From Rhodopseudomonas palustris (GTDB lineage: Bacteria; Pseudomonadota; Alphaproteobacteria; Rhizobiales; Xanthobacteraceae), in contig JACRJB010000041.1 of assembly GCA_016215605.1 (NCBI GenBank), positions 1-59,691 on the forward strand: 59,691 nucleotides of DNA, written 5' to 3'. The notes under the pieces were generated by a model. That model saw only the letters and a program-made list of their open reading frames with translations. It did not search any database and was not told the origin of the DNA. Position numbers and translations under genes: made by a program. Shown piece after piece: positions 10,082-19,531 of this stretch. Position 1 is the first letter of the stretch. Every line of letters begins with the position of its first letter.

Positions 10082-11191
10082 ATGTCCGCCTATATTCTCC
10101 GCCGCATTCTGCTGATGGTGCCGACGCTGCTCGGCATCCTGTTCGTCTCCTTCGTGGTGGTGCAGTTCGCCCCCGGCGGCCCGGTCGAACGGGTGATCGC
10201 GCAGCTCTCCGGCGCCGACACCGGCGCGGCCTCGCGCGTCTCCGGCTCCTCCGGCGGCGATTTCGGCGGCCGGCCGCAAGCCGGCGCCTCGGCGGACGCG
10301 GTCAATTCGAAGTATCGCGGCGCGCAGGGGCTCGATCCGGAATTCGTCAAGAGCCTGGAAAAACAGTTCGGCTTCGACAAGCCGGCGCCCGAGCGCTTCG
10401 CCATCATGCTGTGGAATTTCGCCCGGTTCGACTTCGGCAAGAGCTACTTCCGCGACGTCAGCGTGCTGCAGCTGATCAAGGAAAAGCTGCCGGTCTCGAT
10501 GTCGCTCGGCATCTGGATGACGCTCTTGACCTATCTGATCTCGATCCCGCTCGGCATCCGCAAGGCGGTGAAGGACGGCTCGAAATTCGACACCTGGACC
10601 TCGGCGGTCATCATCATCGGCTTCGCGATCCCGGGCTTTCTGTTCGCGATCCTGCTGATCATTCTGTTCGCCGGCGGTTCGTTCTTCAGCTGGTTCCCGC
10701 TGCGCGGGCTGACCTCCGACGGCTGGAGCCAGTTTCCCTGGTACTGGAAGATCCTGGACTATTTCTGGCACCTGACGCTGCCGCTGATCTCGATGGTGCT
10801 CGGCGCCTTCGCCACCATGACGCTGCTGACCAAGAATTCGTTTCTCGACGAGATCCGCAAGCAATACGTCATGACGGCGCGCGCCAAGGGCTGCAGCGAA
10901 ACCCAGGTGCTGTACGGCCACATCTTCCGCAACGCGATGCTGATCGTGATCGCCGGTTTCCCCGGCGCCTTCATCCACGCGTTCTTTTCCGGCTCGCTGC
11001 TGATCGAGACCATCTTCTCGCTCGACGGGCTCGGCCTGCTGGGCTTTGAAAGCGTGCTGAATCGCGACTATCCGGTGGTGTTCGGCACGCTGTTCATTTT
11101 TTCGCTGGTCGGCCTGGTGGTCAATCTGGCCTCGGACCTCACCTATATGTGGATCGATCCGCGGATCGATTTCGAGGCGCGGGAAGTCTGA
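10082..11191 (+). CDS. yejB: Peptide ABC transporter permease, YejB-like
   Basis: Inner-membrane permease of the peptide importer, 369 residues, binding-protein-dependent transport family. It opens with AYILRRILLMVPTLLGILFVSF, the standard first membrane helix of the DppB/OppB/YejB group. A long periplasmic insert rich in Gly/Ala/Ser follows, as in YejB. The cytoplasmic coupling loop is near residue 255-270 (VMTARAKGCSETQVLYGHIFRNA). The start codon directly follows the stop of the second binding protein, and its TGA overlaps the ATG of the next gene by one base, so translation is coupled. Confidence 0.92.
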   Translation: MSAYILRRILLMVPTLLGILFVSFVVVQFAPGGPVERVIAQLSGADTGAASRVSGSSGGDFGGRPQAGASADAVNSKYRGAQGLDPEFVKSLEKQFGFDKPAPERFAIMLWNFARFDFGKSYFRDVSVLQLIKEKLPVSMSLGIWMTLLTYLISIPLGIRKAVKDGSKFDTWTSAVIIIGFAIPGFLFAILLIILFAGGSFFSWFPLRGLTSDGWSQFPWYWKILDYFWHLTLPLISMVLGAFATMTLLTKNSFLDEIRKQYVMTARAKGCSETQVLYGHIFRNAMLIVIAGFPGAFIHAFFSGSLLIETIFSLDGLGLLGFESVLNRDYPVVFGTLFIFSLVGLVVNLASDLTYMWIDPRIDFEAREV

Positions 11192-12369
11192 TGACGCTGA
11201 TCGCACGCGAGCCGGTCGAGAGCACGACGCAGGCCCCGCTCGGCGAGGCGGTGCCGCCGACGCGTCACCGCCTGAGCATGTCGCCGCTGAACAAGCGGCG
11301 CTGGCAGAACTTCAAGGCCAACCGGCGCGGCTACTGGTCGTTCTGGCTGTTCCTGGTGCTGTTCGTGGTGTCGCTGTTCGCCGAATTGATCGCCAACGAC
11401 CGGCCGCTGCTGATAAAGTTCGACGGCCACTATTACTTCCCCGCGGTGGTGAGCTATGCCGAAACCACCTTCGGCGGCGATTTCGAAACCGCCGCCGACT
11501 ATCGCGACCCCTATCTGCAGAAGTTGATCGCCGACAAGGGCGGCACCGTGATCTGGGCGCCGATCCGCTATTCCTACGGCACCCACAATCTCGATTTGCC
11601 GACGCCGGCGCCGTCGAAGCCGACCTGGATGCTGACCGAGGCGGAATGCAAGACGGTGGTCGACAAGAAGGGCCTGAAGGGCTGCAGCGACCTCGAATAC
11701 AACTGGCTCGGGACCGACGATCAGGGCCGCGACGTCGTCGCGCGGCTGATCTACGGCTTCCGCATCTCGGTGCTGTTCGGCCTCAGCCTCACCATCGTGT
11801 CGTCGATCATCGGCATCGCGGCCGGCGGCGTGCAGGGCTATTTCGGCGGCTGGGTCGATCTCGGCTTCCAGCGCTTCATCGAAGTGTGGACCGCGATCCC
11901 GTCGCTGTACCTGCTGCTGATCCTGTCCTCGGTGCTGGTACCCGGCTTCTTTGTGCTGCTCGGCATCCTGCTGCTGTTCAGCTGGGTGTCGCTGGTCGGG
12001 CTGGTGCGCGCCGAATTTCTGCGCGGCCGGAACTTCGAATACATCATGGCGGCGCGCGCGCTCGGCGTCTCCAACGCCAAGATCATGCTCCGGCATCTGC
12101 TGCCGAACGCGATGGTCGCGACCATGACGTTCCTGCCGTTCATCGTCTCGTCCTCGGTGATGACGCTGACCGCGCTCGATTTCCTCGGCTTCGGCCTGCC
12201 GCCCGGTTCGCCGTCGCTCGGCGAACTGCTGGCGCAGGGCAAGGCCAACGTCCAGGCGCCGTGGCTCGGCTTCACCGGCTTCTTCGCCGTCGCCATCATG
12301 CTGTCGCTGCTGATCTTCATCGGCGAGGGCGTCCGCGACGCCTTCGACCCGAGGAAGACGTTCAGGTGA
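11191..12369 (+). CDS. yejE: Peptide ABC transporter permease, YejE-like
   Basis: Second inner-membrane permease of the importer, 392 residues from the ATG that overlaps the yejB stop (TGATG). It has a long soluble N-terminal part, then one helix near residue 55, a periplasmic region, and the membrane core from about residue 190. The coupling loop FEYIMAARALGVSNAKIMLRH is near residue 285. YejE proteins are longer than DppC because of the insert between the first and second helices, which is present here. The nearest in-frame upstream start would overlap yejB further and is not needed. Confidence 0.92.
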   Translation: MTLIAREPVESTTQAPLGEAVPPTRHRLSMSPLNKRRWQNFKANRRGYWSFWLFLVLFVVSLFAELIANDRPLLIKFDGHYYFPAVVSYAETTFGGDFETAADYRDPYLQKLIADKGGTVIWAPIRYSYGTHNLDLPTPAPSKPTWMLTEAECKTVVDKKGLKGCSDLEYNWLGTDDQGRDVVARLIYGFRISVLFGLSLTIVSSIIGIAAGGVQGYFGGWVDLGFQRFIEVWTAIPSLYLLLILSSVLVPGFFVLLGILLLFSWVSLVGLVRAEFLRGRNFEYIMAARALGVSNAKIMLRHLLPNAMVATMTFLPFIVSSSVMTLTALDFLGFGLPPGSPSLGELLAQGKANVQAPWLGFTGFFAVAIMLSLLIFIGEGVRDAFDPRKTFR

Positions 12370-12407
12370 GGGTGTGGTAGGGTTCCAAGTCGCGTTGGAG
12401 ACGTGCC

Positions 12408-12572
12408 ATGAGAACAAAACTCATCAGGATCACGACGACGAACTATCCAGTTTCCCGGTTACCGCCTGATCTACGGGAAGGCCTCGATCCGACCGCCACC
12501 GTTACGGTAGTTATCGAGCACGAAGAAGTTCTTCCCGATTGGTTCGAAGAAGACAAAGCGGACAAAGATTGA
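12408..12572 (+). CDS. Unrecognised 54-residue protein in the yej operon
   Basis: A small open frame that fits its surroundings as a gene: GGAG seven bases before the ATG, and a TGA stop immediately followed by the ATG of the ATPase gene. The product starts MRTKLIRITTTNYPVSRLP and ends in an acidic tail (about ten Asp/Glu in the last twenty residues). No membrane segment, signal peptide or cysteine is present. The build (short beta strand, PVSRLPPDLREGLDP, hydrophobic strand) recalls small antitoxin-like or accessory proteins, but I recognise no family. Codons such as AGA, ACA and AAA are used more freely than in the flanking transporter genes, which hints at recent acquisition. Confidence 0.6.
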   Translation: MRTKLIRITTTNYPVSRLPPDLREGLDPTATVTVVIEHEEVLPDWFEEDKADKD

Positions 12573-14210
12573 ATGGACGCCCTCAACCAGCCTCTGCTCT
12601 CCGTCGATGACCTGTCGGTCGCGTTCCACCAGCAGAGCGGCACCACGATCGCGGTCGATCGGATCTCGTATCAGATCAAGCGCGGCGAGTGCGTCGCGCT
12701 GGTCGGCGAGTCTGGCTCGGGGAAGTCGGTCAGCGCGCTGTCGATCCTCAAGCTGCTGCCGTATCCGACGGCGTCGCATCCGACCGGGCAGATCCGGTTC
12801 AAGGGCCGCGAACTGCTCGGCATGGCGGAGAACGACATTCGCGAGCTGCGCGGCAACGAGATCTCGATCATCTTCCAGGAGCCGATGACCTCGCTCAATC
12901 CGCTGCACACGATCGAGCAGCAGATCGGCGAGATCCTGCAATTGCACGGCGGCCCGCGCGGCGCCAAGGCTCGGACGCGCATCGTCGAGCTACTGACGCA
13001 GGTCGGCATTCCCGAGCCGGAGACGCGGCTCGCCAGCTACCCGCATCAGCTGTCCGGCGGCCAACGTCAGCGCGTGATGATCGCGATGGCGCTCGCCAAC
13101 GAGCCGGATCTGCTGATCGCCGACGAACCGACCACCGCGCTCGACGTCACCGTCCAGGCGCAGATTCTCGCGCTGCTCGCCGACATCCGCGCTCGGCTCG
13201 GCATGAGCCTGTTGTTCATCACCCACGATCTCGGCATCGTCCGCCGCATCGCCGACGTTGTTTGCGTCATGCACAACGGCAAGATCGTCGAGCAGGGCCC
13301 GGTCGAGCAGGTGTTCACCGCCCCGCAACACGCCTACACCAAGGCACTGCTCGCCGCCGAGCCGAAGCCCGATCCGGCCCCGCCGCGGCCGGAGCAGCCG
13401 GTGGTGATTTCCGCCGACGATCTCAAAGTCTGGTTTCCGATCAAGCGCGGCCTGATGCGCCGGACGGTCGGCCACATCAAGGCGGTCGACGGCGTCACGC
13501 TCGCGGTGCGCAAGGGCGAGACGCTCGGCGTGGTCGGCGAGTCCGGCTCCGGCAAGACCACGCTCGGCCTGGCGCTGCTGCGGCTGATCTCGTCCGAAGG
13601 TCCGATCGTGTTTCTCAGCAGCAACATCCAGGGCCTCAAGTTCAAGGAGATGCTGCCGTTCCGCCGCGACATGCAGATCGTGTTTCAGGATCCGTTCGGC
13701 GCGCTCAGTCCGCGCATGTCGGTCGGCGATATCGTCGCCGAGGGCCTCAGCGTGCATCAGCCGCAGCTCGGCGAGGACGAACGCGAGGCCCGCGTGATCA
13801 AGGCGCTGAAGGAGGTCGGGCTCGATCCGGCGACGCGCTTTCGTTATCCGCACGAATTCTCTGGCGGCCAGCGCCAGCGCATCAGCATCGCGCGGGCGGT
13901 GGTGCTCGAACCGAACTTCGTCGTGCTCGACGAACCGACCAGCGCGCTCGACATGCTGTTTCAGGCGCAGATGGTCGATCTCTTGCGTGAGCTGCAGCGC
14001 AAGCGCGATCTCACCTACATGTTCATCTCGCACGATCTGCGCGTCGTCGCGTCACTCGCCAGTCATCTGATCGTCATGAAGCAGGGCAAAGTGGTCGAGG
14101 AAGGTCCTGCGGCGGAGCTGTTCAAGCACCCGAAGACCGACTATACGCGTGCGCTGTTTGCCGCCGCGTTCCGGCTCGAGACCGCTCCGGGCGGCGCGGC
14201 CGCGCCATAG
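12573..14210 (+). CDS. yejF: Peptide ABC transporter, fused double ATP-binding protein, YejF-like
   Basis: Energises the peptide importer. The 545 residues contain two complete ABC ATPase domains in tandem, the YejF/DdpF-fused layout. Domain one has Walker A GESGSGKS near residue 45, signature LSGGQRQRV and Walker [13 protein letters not shown]. Domain two has GESGSGKT near residue 325, FSGGQRQRI and [12 protein letters not shown]. The oligopeptide-type C-terminal extension follows each domain (TPAP-rich linker near 265). It starts one base after the stop of the 54-residue gene. Confidence 0.93.
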   Translation: MDALNQPLLSVDDLSVAFHQQSGTTIAVDRISYQIKRGECVALVGESGSGKSVSALSILKLLPYPTASHPTGQIRFKGRELLGMAENDIRELRGNEISIIFQEPMTSLNPLHTIEQQIGEILQLHGGPRGAKARTRIVELLTQVGIPEPETRLASYPHQLSGGQRQRVMIAMALANEPDLLIADEPTTALDVTVQAQILALLADIRARLGMSLLFITHDLGIVRRIADVVCVMHNGKIVEQGPVEQVFTAPQHAYTKALLAAEPKPDPAPPRPEQPVVISADDLKVWFPIKRGLMRRTVGHIKAVDGVTLAVRKGETLGVVGESGSGKTTLGLALLRLISSEGPIVFLSSNIQGLKFKEMLPFRRDMQIVFQDPFGALSPRMSVGDIVAEGLSVHQPQLGEDEREARVIKALKEVGLDPATRFRYPHEFSGGQRQRISIARAVVLEPNFVVLDEPTSALDMLFQAQMVDLLRELQRKRDLTYMFISHDLRVVASLASHLIVMKQGKVVEEGPAAELFKHPKTDYTRALFAAAFRLETAPGGAAAP

Positions 14211-14219
14211 GTGTTTTGA

Positions 14220-14857
14220 TGACGGAAATGGACGGGACTGATCAGCTCGCCGATCGCGAGGCTGATGTCGTTGTGTCGGCGCCGGACGTGATCGGTCGCG
14301 GCTTCATGACCTACGAGCGCTACGAGGTCTCGCTGCGGCGCGACGGCGAGCCGCCGCTGCTGCAGCAGCGCGACGTGCTGCGCGCCAGTCGCGCGATTGC
14401 GGTGATCGCCATCGATCTGGCGCGCGACGCGCTCGTGCTGATCCGGCAGTTTCGGCTGCCGGGACATCTCGCCACTGGATGCGGCGACATGGTCGAGTTC
14501 GCCGCCGGCCGGATCGACGACGACGAAACAGCGCTCGGCGCGGCGCGGCGAGAATGTCTGGAAGAGATCGGCGTCGCGCCGGACCGTCTGATCGAGCTGT
14601 TCAGCGTGGTGACGGCACCGGGCTTCAGCGACGAACGGCTGACGTTCTTCGCCGGTTTCCTGGATTCGAGCGCGGTGTTCGAGCGCGGCGGCCTCGCCGA
14701 CGAGAACGAGGACACCCAGCCGTTCGTCGTTTCGATCGATGCCGCGGTGGCGATGCTGCAGCAGGGGCGCGTCTTCAACGCGCTGCTGGTCAACGGGCTG
14801 CAGTGGTTGGCGCTCAACCGCGCCCGGCTGCCGGAGCTGTTCAACCGAGCCGCTTGA
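14220..14857 (+). CDS. NUDIX hydrolase (ADP-ribose pyrophosphatase-like)
   Basis: About 212 residues. Hydrolyses a nucleoside diphosphate linked to another moiety, probably ADP-ribose or a nucleotide sugar. The NUDIX box is complete: Gly of GRIDDDE, then ARRECLEEIGV, matching GX5EX7REUXEEXGU except that a Cys sits at the first hydrophobic position. RASRAIAVIAIDLARDALVLIRQFR before the box and VTAPGFSDERLTFF after it are like ADP-ribose pyrophosphatases (NudF type). An ATG at 14217 is an alternative start. The 3' end overlaps the convergent NlpC/P60 gene by 17 bp. Confidence 0.85.
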
Positions 14858-15698
14858 TCGCGGTCAGGTCGCTGCCGGCCGCCGCGATTCGGGCGATGGC
14901 GTCGCGCGTGGGCTCGATCGCGACGGCCATGTGATACGCGTTGGCGTGCACAAGACTGTCTGGATTGCGCACGATCGCGACGTGGCCTTTCCAGAACAAC
15001 AGGTCGCCGCGGAGCAGCTCCAACTCGTCCGAGATCGGCAGCGCGTGGCCCAGCGCCGCCTGCTGCATGTCGCTGTCGCGCGGCGCGTCGATGCCGCAGG
15101 CGGCGAGCGCGGTCTGGACCAAGCCGGAGCAGTCGACGCCGAGGCTGGTGCGGCCGCCCCATAGATACGGCGTCCCGACGAAGCGCTCGGCCACCGCGAC
15201 GTAGTCCGACTCCGCGACATCGAGCGCGGCGACATGCCGGCGCGGCACGTACCAGCCCTCATGCGTCACTGCGAAACTCGCGTCCTCGCGCACGATCGCC
15301 AGCCGCGCGCCGAGCGGCAGCGTTTCGGCCGGCGGCAGTTTGATCGAAGGGCCGGGGAAAGCGAAGGTGCGCAGCGCCGTCACCTTGTGGGTCGGCTCTG
15401 CGCCGGGCCGGTACAGCGCGAGGTCCGGCAGCCAGCCGACATAGCTGTCGCTCGCAAGCTGGCCCCAGGCCCAGCCTTCCTCGGTGCGGTCGTAGATCGT
15501 GACGCGCTCGCCCTTCAGCGCTTCGGTCTCCTGCATCGCGCCGGAGAACGGCTCGCGTCGCATCGGCGCCACGCCGTAGCTGACCTCGAATACTTCGCCC
15601 TCGACGAAGCGTGCAGCCGTCACCCGGCCCTCGAGGTGCTTCGCCGCGAGATCCGGCCGCGCCGGCGTCAGCCGCGGATCGTCCTTTGCGTCAGCCAT
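14841..15698 (-). CDS. NlpC/P60 family cysteine peptidase with SH3-like domains
   Basis: 285-residue predicted gamma-D-glutamyl-diamino acid endopeptidase acting on peptidoglycan fragments. The first ~150 residues form bacterial SH3-like repeats (ERVTIYDRTEEGWAWGQL, GYVGWLPDL-type pattern). The C-terminal NlpC/P60 domain has the catalytic Cys in SLGVDCSGLVQ (about 193), His in LLFWKGHVAIV and a third polar residue in the VHANAYHM region. There is no signal peptide, so it probably works in the cytoplasm on recycled muropeptides. It overlaps the upstream M17 aminopeptidase gene by 8 bp and is likely co-translated with it, suggesting stepwise degradation of cell-wall peptides. Confidence 0.88.
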   Translation of the reverse strand: MADAKDDPRLTPARPDLAAKHLEGRVTAARFVEGEVFEVSYGVAPMRREPFSGAMQETEALKGERVTIYDRTEEGWAWGQLASDSYVGWLPDLALYRPGAEPTHKVTALRTFAFPGPSIKLPPAETLPLGARLAIVREDASFAVTHEGWYVPRRHVAALDVAESDYVAVAERFVGTPYLWGGRTSLGVDCSGLVQTALAACGIDAPRDSDMQQAALGHALPISDELELLRGDLLFWKGHVAIVRNPDSLVHANAYHMAVAIEPTRDAIARIAAAGSDLTAIKRLG

Positions 15699-17073
15699 AG
15701 CGTTCGCTCAGCAGCGCGAAGATCGCGCGTGCGGCCTGGCACTCGCCGCCTTCCGGCCGCGCCGGCTTCGACTTCGGGGTCCAGCCGTAGATGTCGACAT
15801 GCAGCCAGCTCTTCGCCGCCTCGACGAAGCGTTGCAGGAACAGCGCGCAGGTGATCGAACCGGCGAAGCCGCCGGACGGCGCGTTGTTGATGTTGGCCAC
15901 CTTCGAATCCAGCCAGGCATCGTAGGCCGGCCACAGCGGCAGCCGCCACAGCGGATCGTTCTCCGTCTTGGCGTAGCGCGTGACGTCCAGCGCCAGCGCT
16001 TCGTCGTTGGTGTAGTAGGGCGGCAGATCCGGGCCGAGCGCGACGCGCGCGGCGCCGGTCAGCGTGCCGAGATCGATCAGCAGCTCGGGCGCTTCCTCGT
16101 CGGCGAGCGCCAGCGCGTCGGCCAGCACCAGCCGGCCCTCGGCATCGGTGTTGCCGATCTCTACCGTCGGGCCCTTGCGCGACGGATAGATATCGAGCGG
16201 CCGCATCGCGTTGCCGGCGACCGCGTTTTCGACCGCGGGGATCAGCACGCGCAGCCGCACTTTCAGCTTCGCATCCATGATCATCGAGGCCAGCGCCAGC
16301 ACGTTGGCGGCACCGCCCATGTCCTTCTTCATGATCAGCATCGCGCTCGACGGTTTGAGATCGAGCCCGCCGGTGTCGAAGCAGACGCCCTTGCCGACCA
16401 GCGTCACCTTCGGATGCGCCGGATCGCCCCAGGAAAAGTCGATCAGCCGCGGCGCGCGCGTCGCCGCCATGCCGACGGCGTGGATCAGCGGGAAGTTCTG
16501 CGCCGTCAGCTCGTCGCCGACGATGCAGCGGAAGTCGGCGCCGAAGCGCTGCGCCAGCGCCTGCGCGGCGTCGGCGAGTTCGGCCGGGCCCATGTCGTTG
16601 GACGGCGTGTTGATCAGGTCGCGCGCCAGCGTCGCGGCCTCGACCGCGCGCGCGATCGCGGCGATATCGATGCCCTCCGGCGGCACCAGCTTGACCGCGG
16701 GCGCCTCGGCCTTGCGGTAGCGGCCGAACTTGTAGGTGCCGAGCGCGAAGGCCAGCACCGCCAGCCGGGTGTCGTGCGGGGCGTTGGCGAAGCGATACGT
16801 GCCGGGCGGCAGCAGGCCCGGCAATTGTCCGGCGCGGAACGGATCGGGCGCGCGCGCGTCCGGCTCGTCGAGCCCGAACAGCGCGGCGCCGATGTCGCCC
16901 TCCGGCGTCGGCAGCGCGAGAAATTGCCCCGGCTTGCCGCTGTAGCCGTTGGCGCGCGCGAACCGCTGCGCGGCCTCCGGCAGCGCCGCGCACAGCGCCT
17001 CCCAGCCGGATTTGGTGACGAACGAAATCGGAATCGCGGTCGGTTCCGGAGCGGTGGCGAACAGCGAGGACAT
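15691..17073 (-). CDS. M17 family leucyl aminopeptidase
   Basis: 460-residue cytosolic metallo-aminopeptidase that removes N-terminal residues from short peptides. The catalytic domain shows the metal ligands and active-site Lys of the family: VGKGVCFDTGGLDLKPS (near 235), MKKDMGGAAN, and the signature NTDAEGRL near residue 310. The N-terminal macro-like domain is shorter and less conserved than in PepA, as in the PepB-like alphaproteobacterial group. It overlaps the NlpC/P60 gene by 8 bp. It is divergent from the TadD-like gene with a palindrome in between. Confidence 0.9.
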   Translation of the reverse strand: MSSLFATAPEPTAIPISFVTKSGWEALCAALPEAAQRFARANGYSGKPGQFLALPTPEGDIGAALFGLDEPDARAPDPFRAGQLPGLLPPGTYRFANAPHDTRLAVLAFALGTYKFGRYRKAEAPAVKLVPPEGIDIAAIARAVEAATLARDLINTPSNDMGPAELADAAQALAQRFGADFRCIVGDELTAQNFPLIHAVGMAATRAPRLIDFSWGDPAHPKVTLVGKGVCFDTGGLDLKPSSAMLIMKKDMGGAANVLALASMIMDAKLKVRLRVLIPAVENAVAGNAMRPLDIYPSRKGPTVEIGNTDAEGRLVLADALALADEEAPELLIDLGTLTGAARVALGPDLPPYYTNDEALALDVTRYAKTENDPLWRLPLWPAYDAWLDSKVANINNAPSGGFAGSITCALFLQRFVEAAKSWLHVDIYGWTPKSKPARPEGGECQAARAIFALLSERYG

Positions 17074-17115
17074 GCGAGGTCTTTCGAATCGAGGCGAGAG
17101 AGGTGGCGGGGTGGA

Positions 17116-17136
17116 TTAACCCAACATTAGGGTTAA
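17116..17136. promoter_or_regulatory. Palindrome between M17 peptidase and tadD
   Basis: TTAACCC-N7-GGGTTAA with perfect 7-bp arms, in the short gap between the divergent peptidase gene and tadD. It contains TTAA words but not with the 7-base spacing of the classical CtrA site. It may be an operator; regulator unknown. Confidence 0.4.
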
Positions 17137-17190
17137 CGCTCTATTGCTGAGCCCGACTTCGTTCCGGTCGGCTTCGTGAGTAAAGTTGCC

Positions 17191-17985
17191 ATGCGCAAGC
17201 TGTCTTGTCTCGCCCGGTTTCTCGCATCCGCGGCCCTGACCACGGCCATGGCGACGGCGCTCGCCGGCTGTCAGACCGCCGGCATGTCCGGCATCACCGG
17301 TTCGCTCGGTGCGCGCGCCGAGGCCCCGGCCGATCCGAACCGCGCCGCCGAGATCGCGGGCGAGCGCTATCGTTCCAATCCGAAGGACCCCGGCGCTGCT
17401 CTGGCCTATGGCCAAGCGCTGCGCGGCATCGGCCAGCGCGCCCAGGCAGTCGCTCTGCTGGAGAAGGCGTCGCTCGCCAATCCCGGCAACAAGACCGTGC
17501 TCGCCGCCTATGGCCGCGCGCTCGCCGACAACGGCAATTTCAACGCGGCGTTCGAAACGCTGTCGCACGCCCACACCCCGGACAATCCGGATTGGCGCAT
17601 CCTGTCGGTGCAGGGCACCGTGCTCGACCAGATGGGCCGCAGCGACGAGGCGCGGCGCTACTACGCCAGCGCCCTGAAGCTCGCGCCCGGTGAGCCGTCG
17701 GTGCTGTCCAATCTCGGCATGTCCTACGTCCTGACCAAGGATCTGCCGAAAGCCGAGGAGACGCTGCGGCAGGCCTATGCGGGCGGCCGTGCCGATGCGC
17801 GGGTGCGGCAGAATCTGGCGCTGGTTGTCGGTCTGCAGGGCCGCTTCGCCGAAGCGGAAACCATCGTGCAGACCGACCTGCCGCCCGACGAGGCGGCCGC
17901 CAACGTCGCCTATCTCAAGCACATGCTGAACGGCAAGGCCGACCCACGCGGGCGTGGCCGCGGCGTGTTGGCGTCGGGCGACTGA
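17191..17985 (+). CDS. tadD: TadD-like tetratricopeptide lipoprotein of the Flp pilus system
   Basis: Outer-membrane or periplasmic TPR lipoprotein that acts as a pilotin/assembly factor in Tad pilus systems. About 264 residues from the ATG at 17191; a GTG at 17176 would add five residues. The signal peptide ends in the lipobox LAGC (Cys about 27), with Gln following. TPR repeats cover roughly residues 65-235 (for example AALAYGQALRGIGQRAQAVALLEKA... and PSVLSNLGMSYVLTKDLPKAEETL). It lies convergent to tadC, separated by repeat DNA, and belongs functionally with that locus. Confidence 0.82.
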   Translation: MRKLSCLARFLASAALTTAMATALAGCQTAGMSGITGSLGARAEAPADPNRAAEIAGERYRSNPKDPGAALAYGQALRGIGQRAQAVALLEKASLANPGNKTVLAAYGRALADNGNFNAAFETLSHAHTPDNPDWRILSVQGTVLDQMGRSDEARRYYASALKLAPGEPSVLSNLGMSYVLTKDLPKAEETLRQAYAGGRADARVRQNLALVVGLQGRFAEAETIVQTDLPPDEAAANVAYLKHMLNGKADPRGRGRGVLASGD

Positions 17986-18545
17986 TCATTTCCCACCGGT
18001 GCCCGCCAGCACGACCGTCGCGCGCGCGTCGTCGCGCGATGTGGCAGGGCGGAGTGAACTGCCGCTGGCGTCGACAAGCCGGTTGGTAGTGTGCCTCTCC
18101 GCATGTCGTCCCCGCGCAGGCGGGGACCCACACGCCGCAGCGTCTCGATCGCGCCGGGGCAGAGGTTTTCCTTCGATTGAAAAGTCGGGGATCTGGTCCC
18201 CGCCCCGCGCCAGGGCGATCGCATATGAAAGTTCGCGCTCGCGACGCGCATCACCCTCCCCTGGAGGGGGAGGGTCGCTCGCGCAGCGAGCGGGGTGGGG
18301 TGGTGAAGAGTTCATCCGCTGTGCCCGCGGCTCACCCCACCCCGTCGTGCAGCGCGCTTCGCGCACTACCCGCCGACCCTCCCCCTCCAGGGGAGGGTGA
18401 AGAGAGCCCGGTGCATAGCGTCGAATTCCAGATGCGATTGCCCTGCCACCCGCGCGGGGACGACTCGTTGCGAATGCAGCGGCGGACCACCGCGGCTGAC
18501 GTTCAATGAGCTGCGATCACGCTTCGCTTATGCGCGACGCGACGT
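17986..18545. repeat. Palindromic repeat region between convergent tadD and tadC
   Basis: 560 bp without a gene. The core element runs 18251-18400: 25-bp perfect outer inverted arms (18251-18275 and 18376-18400), with an inner pair CGGGGTGGGG (18291-18300) and its mirror (18335-18344). A separate stretch at 18105-18130 resembles one arm of the element found at 35730-35847 (GTCGTCCCCGCG... words). Such elements are usually dispersed genome repeats; here they sit between convergent gene ends. Confidence 0.75.
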
Positions 18546-19520
18546 TCACTGCATCGCCGCGACCCTGATCCCGGTCGGCCCGAGGATCACCACGAACAGC
18601 ACCGGCAGGAAGAACACGATCATCGGCACCGTCAGCTTCGGCGGCAGCGCGGCGGCCTTCTTCTCGGCCTCGTTCATGCGCATGTCGCGATTTTCCTGCG
18701 CCATCACCCGCAGGCTCTGGCTGAGCGGCGTGCCGTAGCGTTCCGACTGCTGCAGCGCCAGGCAGACCGACTTGACGCCGTCGAGCCCGGTGCGGGTCGC
18801 GAGGTTCTCATAGGCCTGCTTGCGGTCGGGCAGATAGGACAGCTCCGCCGTGGTCAGCGTGAACTCCTCCGCCAACGGGATCGACTGCGTGCCGATTTCG
18901 ACCGCGACCTTGCGGAACGCCGCCTCGATCGACATGCCGGACTCGATGCAGATCAGCAGCAGGTCGAGCGCATCTGGAAATGCCCGCTTGATCGAGAGCT
19001 GGCGCTTGGCGATGGCGTTCTTCAGGAACAGCATCGGCGCCTGCATGCCGAGGAACACGCCGACGAGGCACATGCCGAGCTTGATCGTGGTCGACTGCTC
19101 GAGATTCGACAGCAGGAACACGTAGATCGCCGCCGCGATGCCGAACGCGATCGGCATCACCATGCGGAAGAACAGGAAGGTGATGTAGGGCGCCTGGCCG
19201 CGATAGCCGGCCATCACCAGCTTGTCGCGCGCGGCTTCCTGCGCCACCCATTTGCCGAGGTTGAGGTCTTCGACGACCTTGGCGACGAACTGCTTCGGCG
19301 CCTGCCGCAGCGACACGCGTTCGGCCTTGGCGAGCCGGTCGCGCTCGCGCTGGCGGATGCGTTCGCGCTCGCTGCCGACCGCCTTCATGCGCTTGGCCAG
19401 CGTCTCGCCGGCGAACAGCGGCATGATCAGCGTGTACACCGTGGCGCTGGCCGCGATCGCCGCCAGCAGCATCGTCATGAAATGGGCGTCGTGAAACTTC
19501 TCAACGAGCAGATCGATCAT
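18546..19520 (-). CDS. tadC: Tad pilus assembly inner-membrane protein TadC
   Basis: 324-residue platform protein of the type II secretion F family, partner of TadB in the inner membrane. The T2SSF domain covers about residues 160-290, with the acidic LLLICIESGMSIEAAFRKV segment near 190 and TPLSQSLRVMAQENRDMRMNEAEKKAA before the last membrane helix (about 295-315). One N-terminal helix and a helical pair near 120-155 complete the layout. It is the last gene of the minus-strand tad run, 11 bp after tadB. Confidence 0.9.
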   Translation of the reverse strand: MIDLLVEKFHDAHFMTMLLAAIAASATVYTLIMPLFAGETLAKRMKAVGSERERIRQRERDRLAKAERVSLRQAPKQFVAKVVEDLNLGKWVAQEAARDKLVMAGYRGQAPYITFLFFRMVMPIAFGIAAAIYVFLLSNLEQSTTIKLGMCLVGVFLGMQAPMLFLKNAIAKRQLSIKRAFPDALDLLLICIESGMSIEAAFRKVAVEIGTQSIPLAEEFTLTTAELSYLPDRKQAYENLATRTGLDGVKSVCLALQQSERYGTPLSQSLRVMAQENRDMRMNEAEKKAAALPPKLTVPMIVFFLPVLFVVILGPTGIRVAAMQ

Positions 19521-19531
19521 GGCTCACCTCG

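Noticed and set aside
8072-11206. A 1044-codon minus-strand open frame under the yej genes
   Set aside because: Antisense shadow with His/Asp/Gln-rich low-complexity composition; no domain recognised, and it covers genes with clear function on the other strand.
18251-18400. CRISPR array
   Set aside because: The repeats are inverted, not direct, with no regular spacers; this is a palindromic intergenic element.
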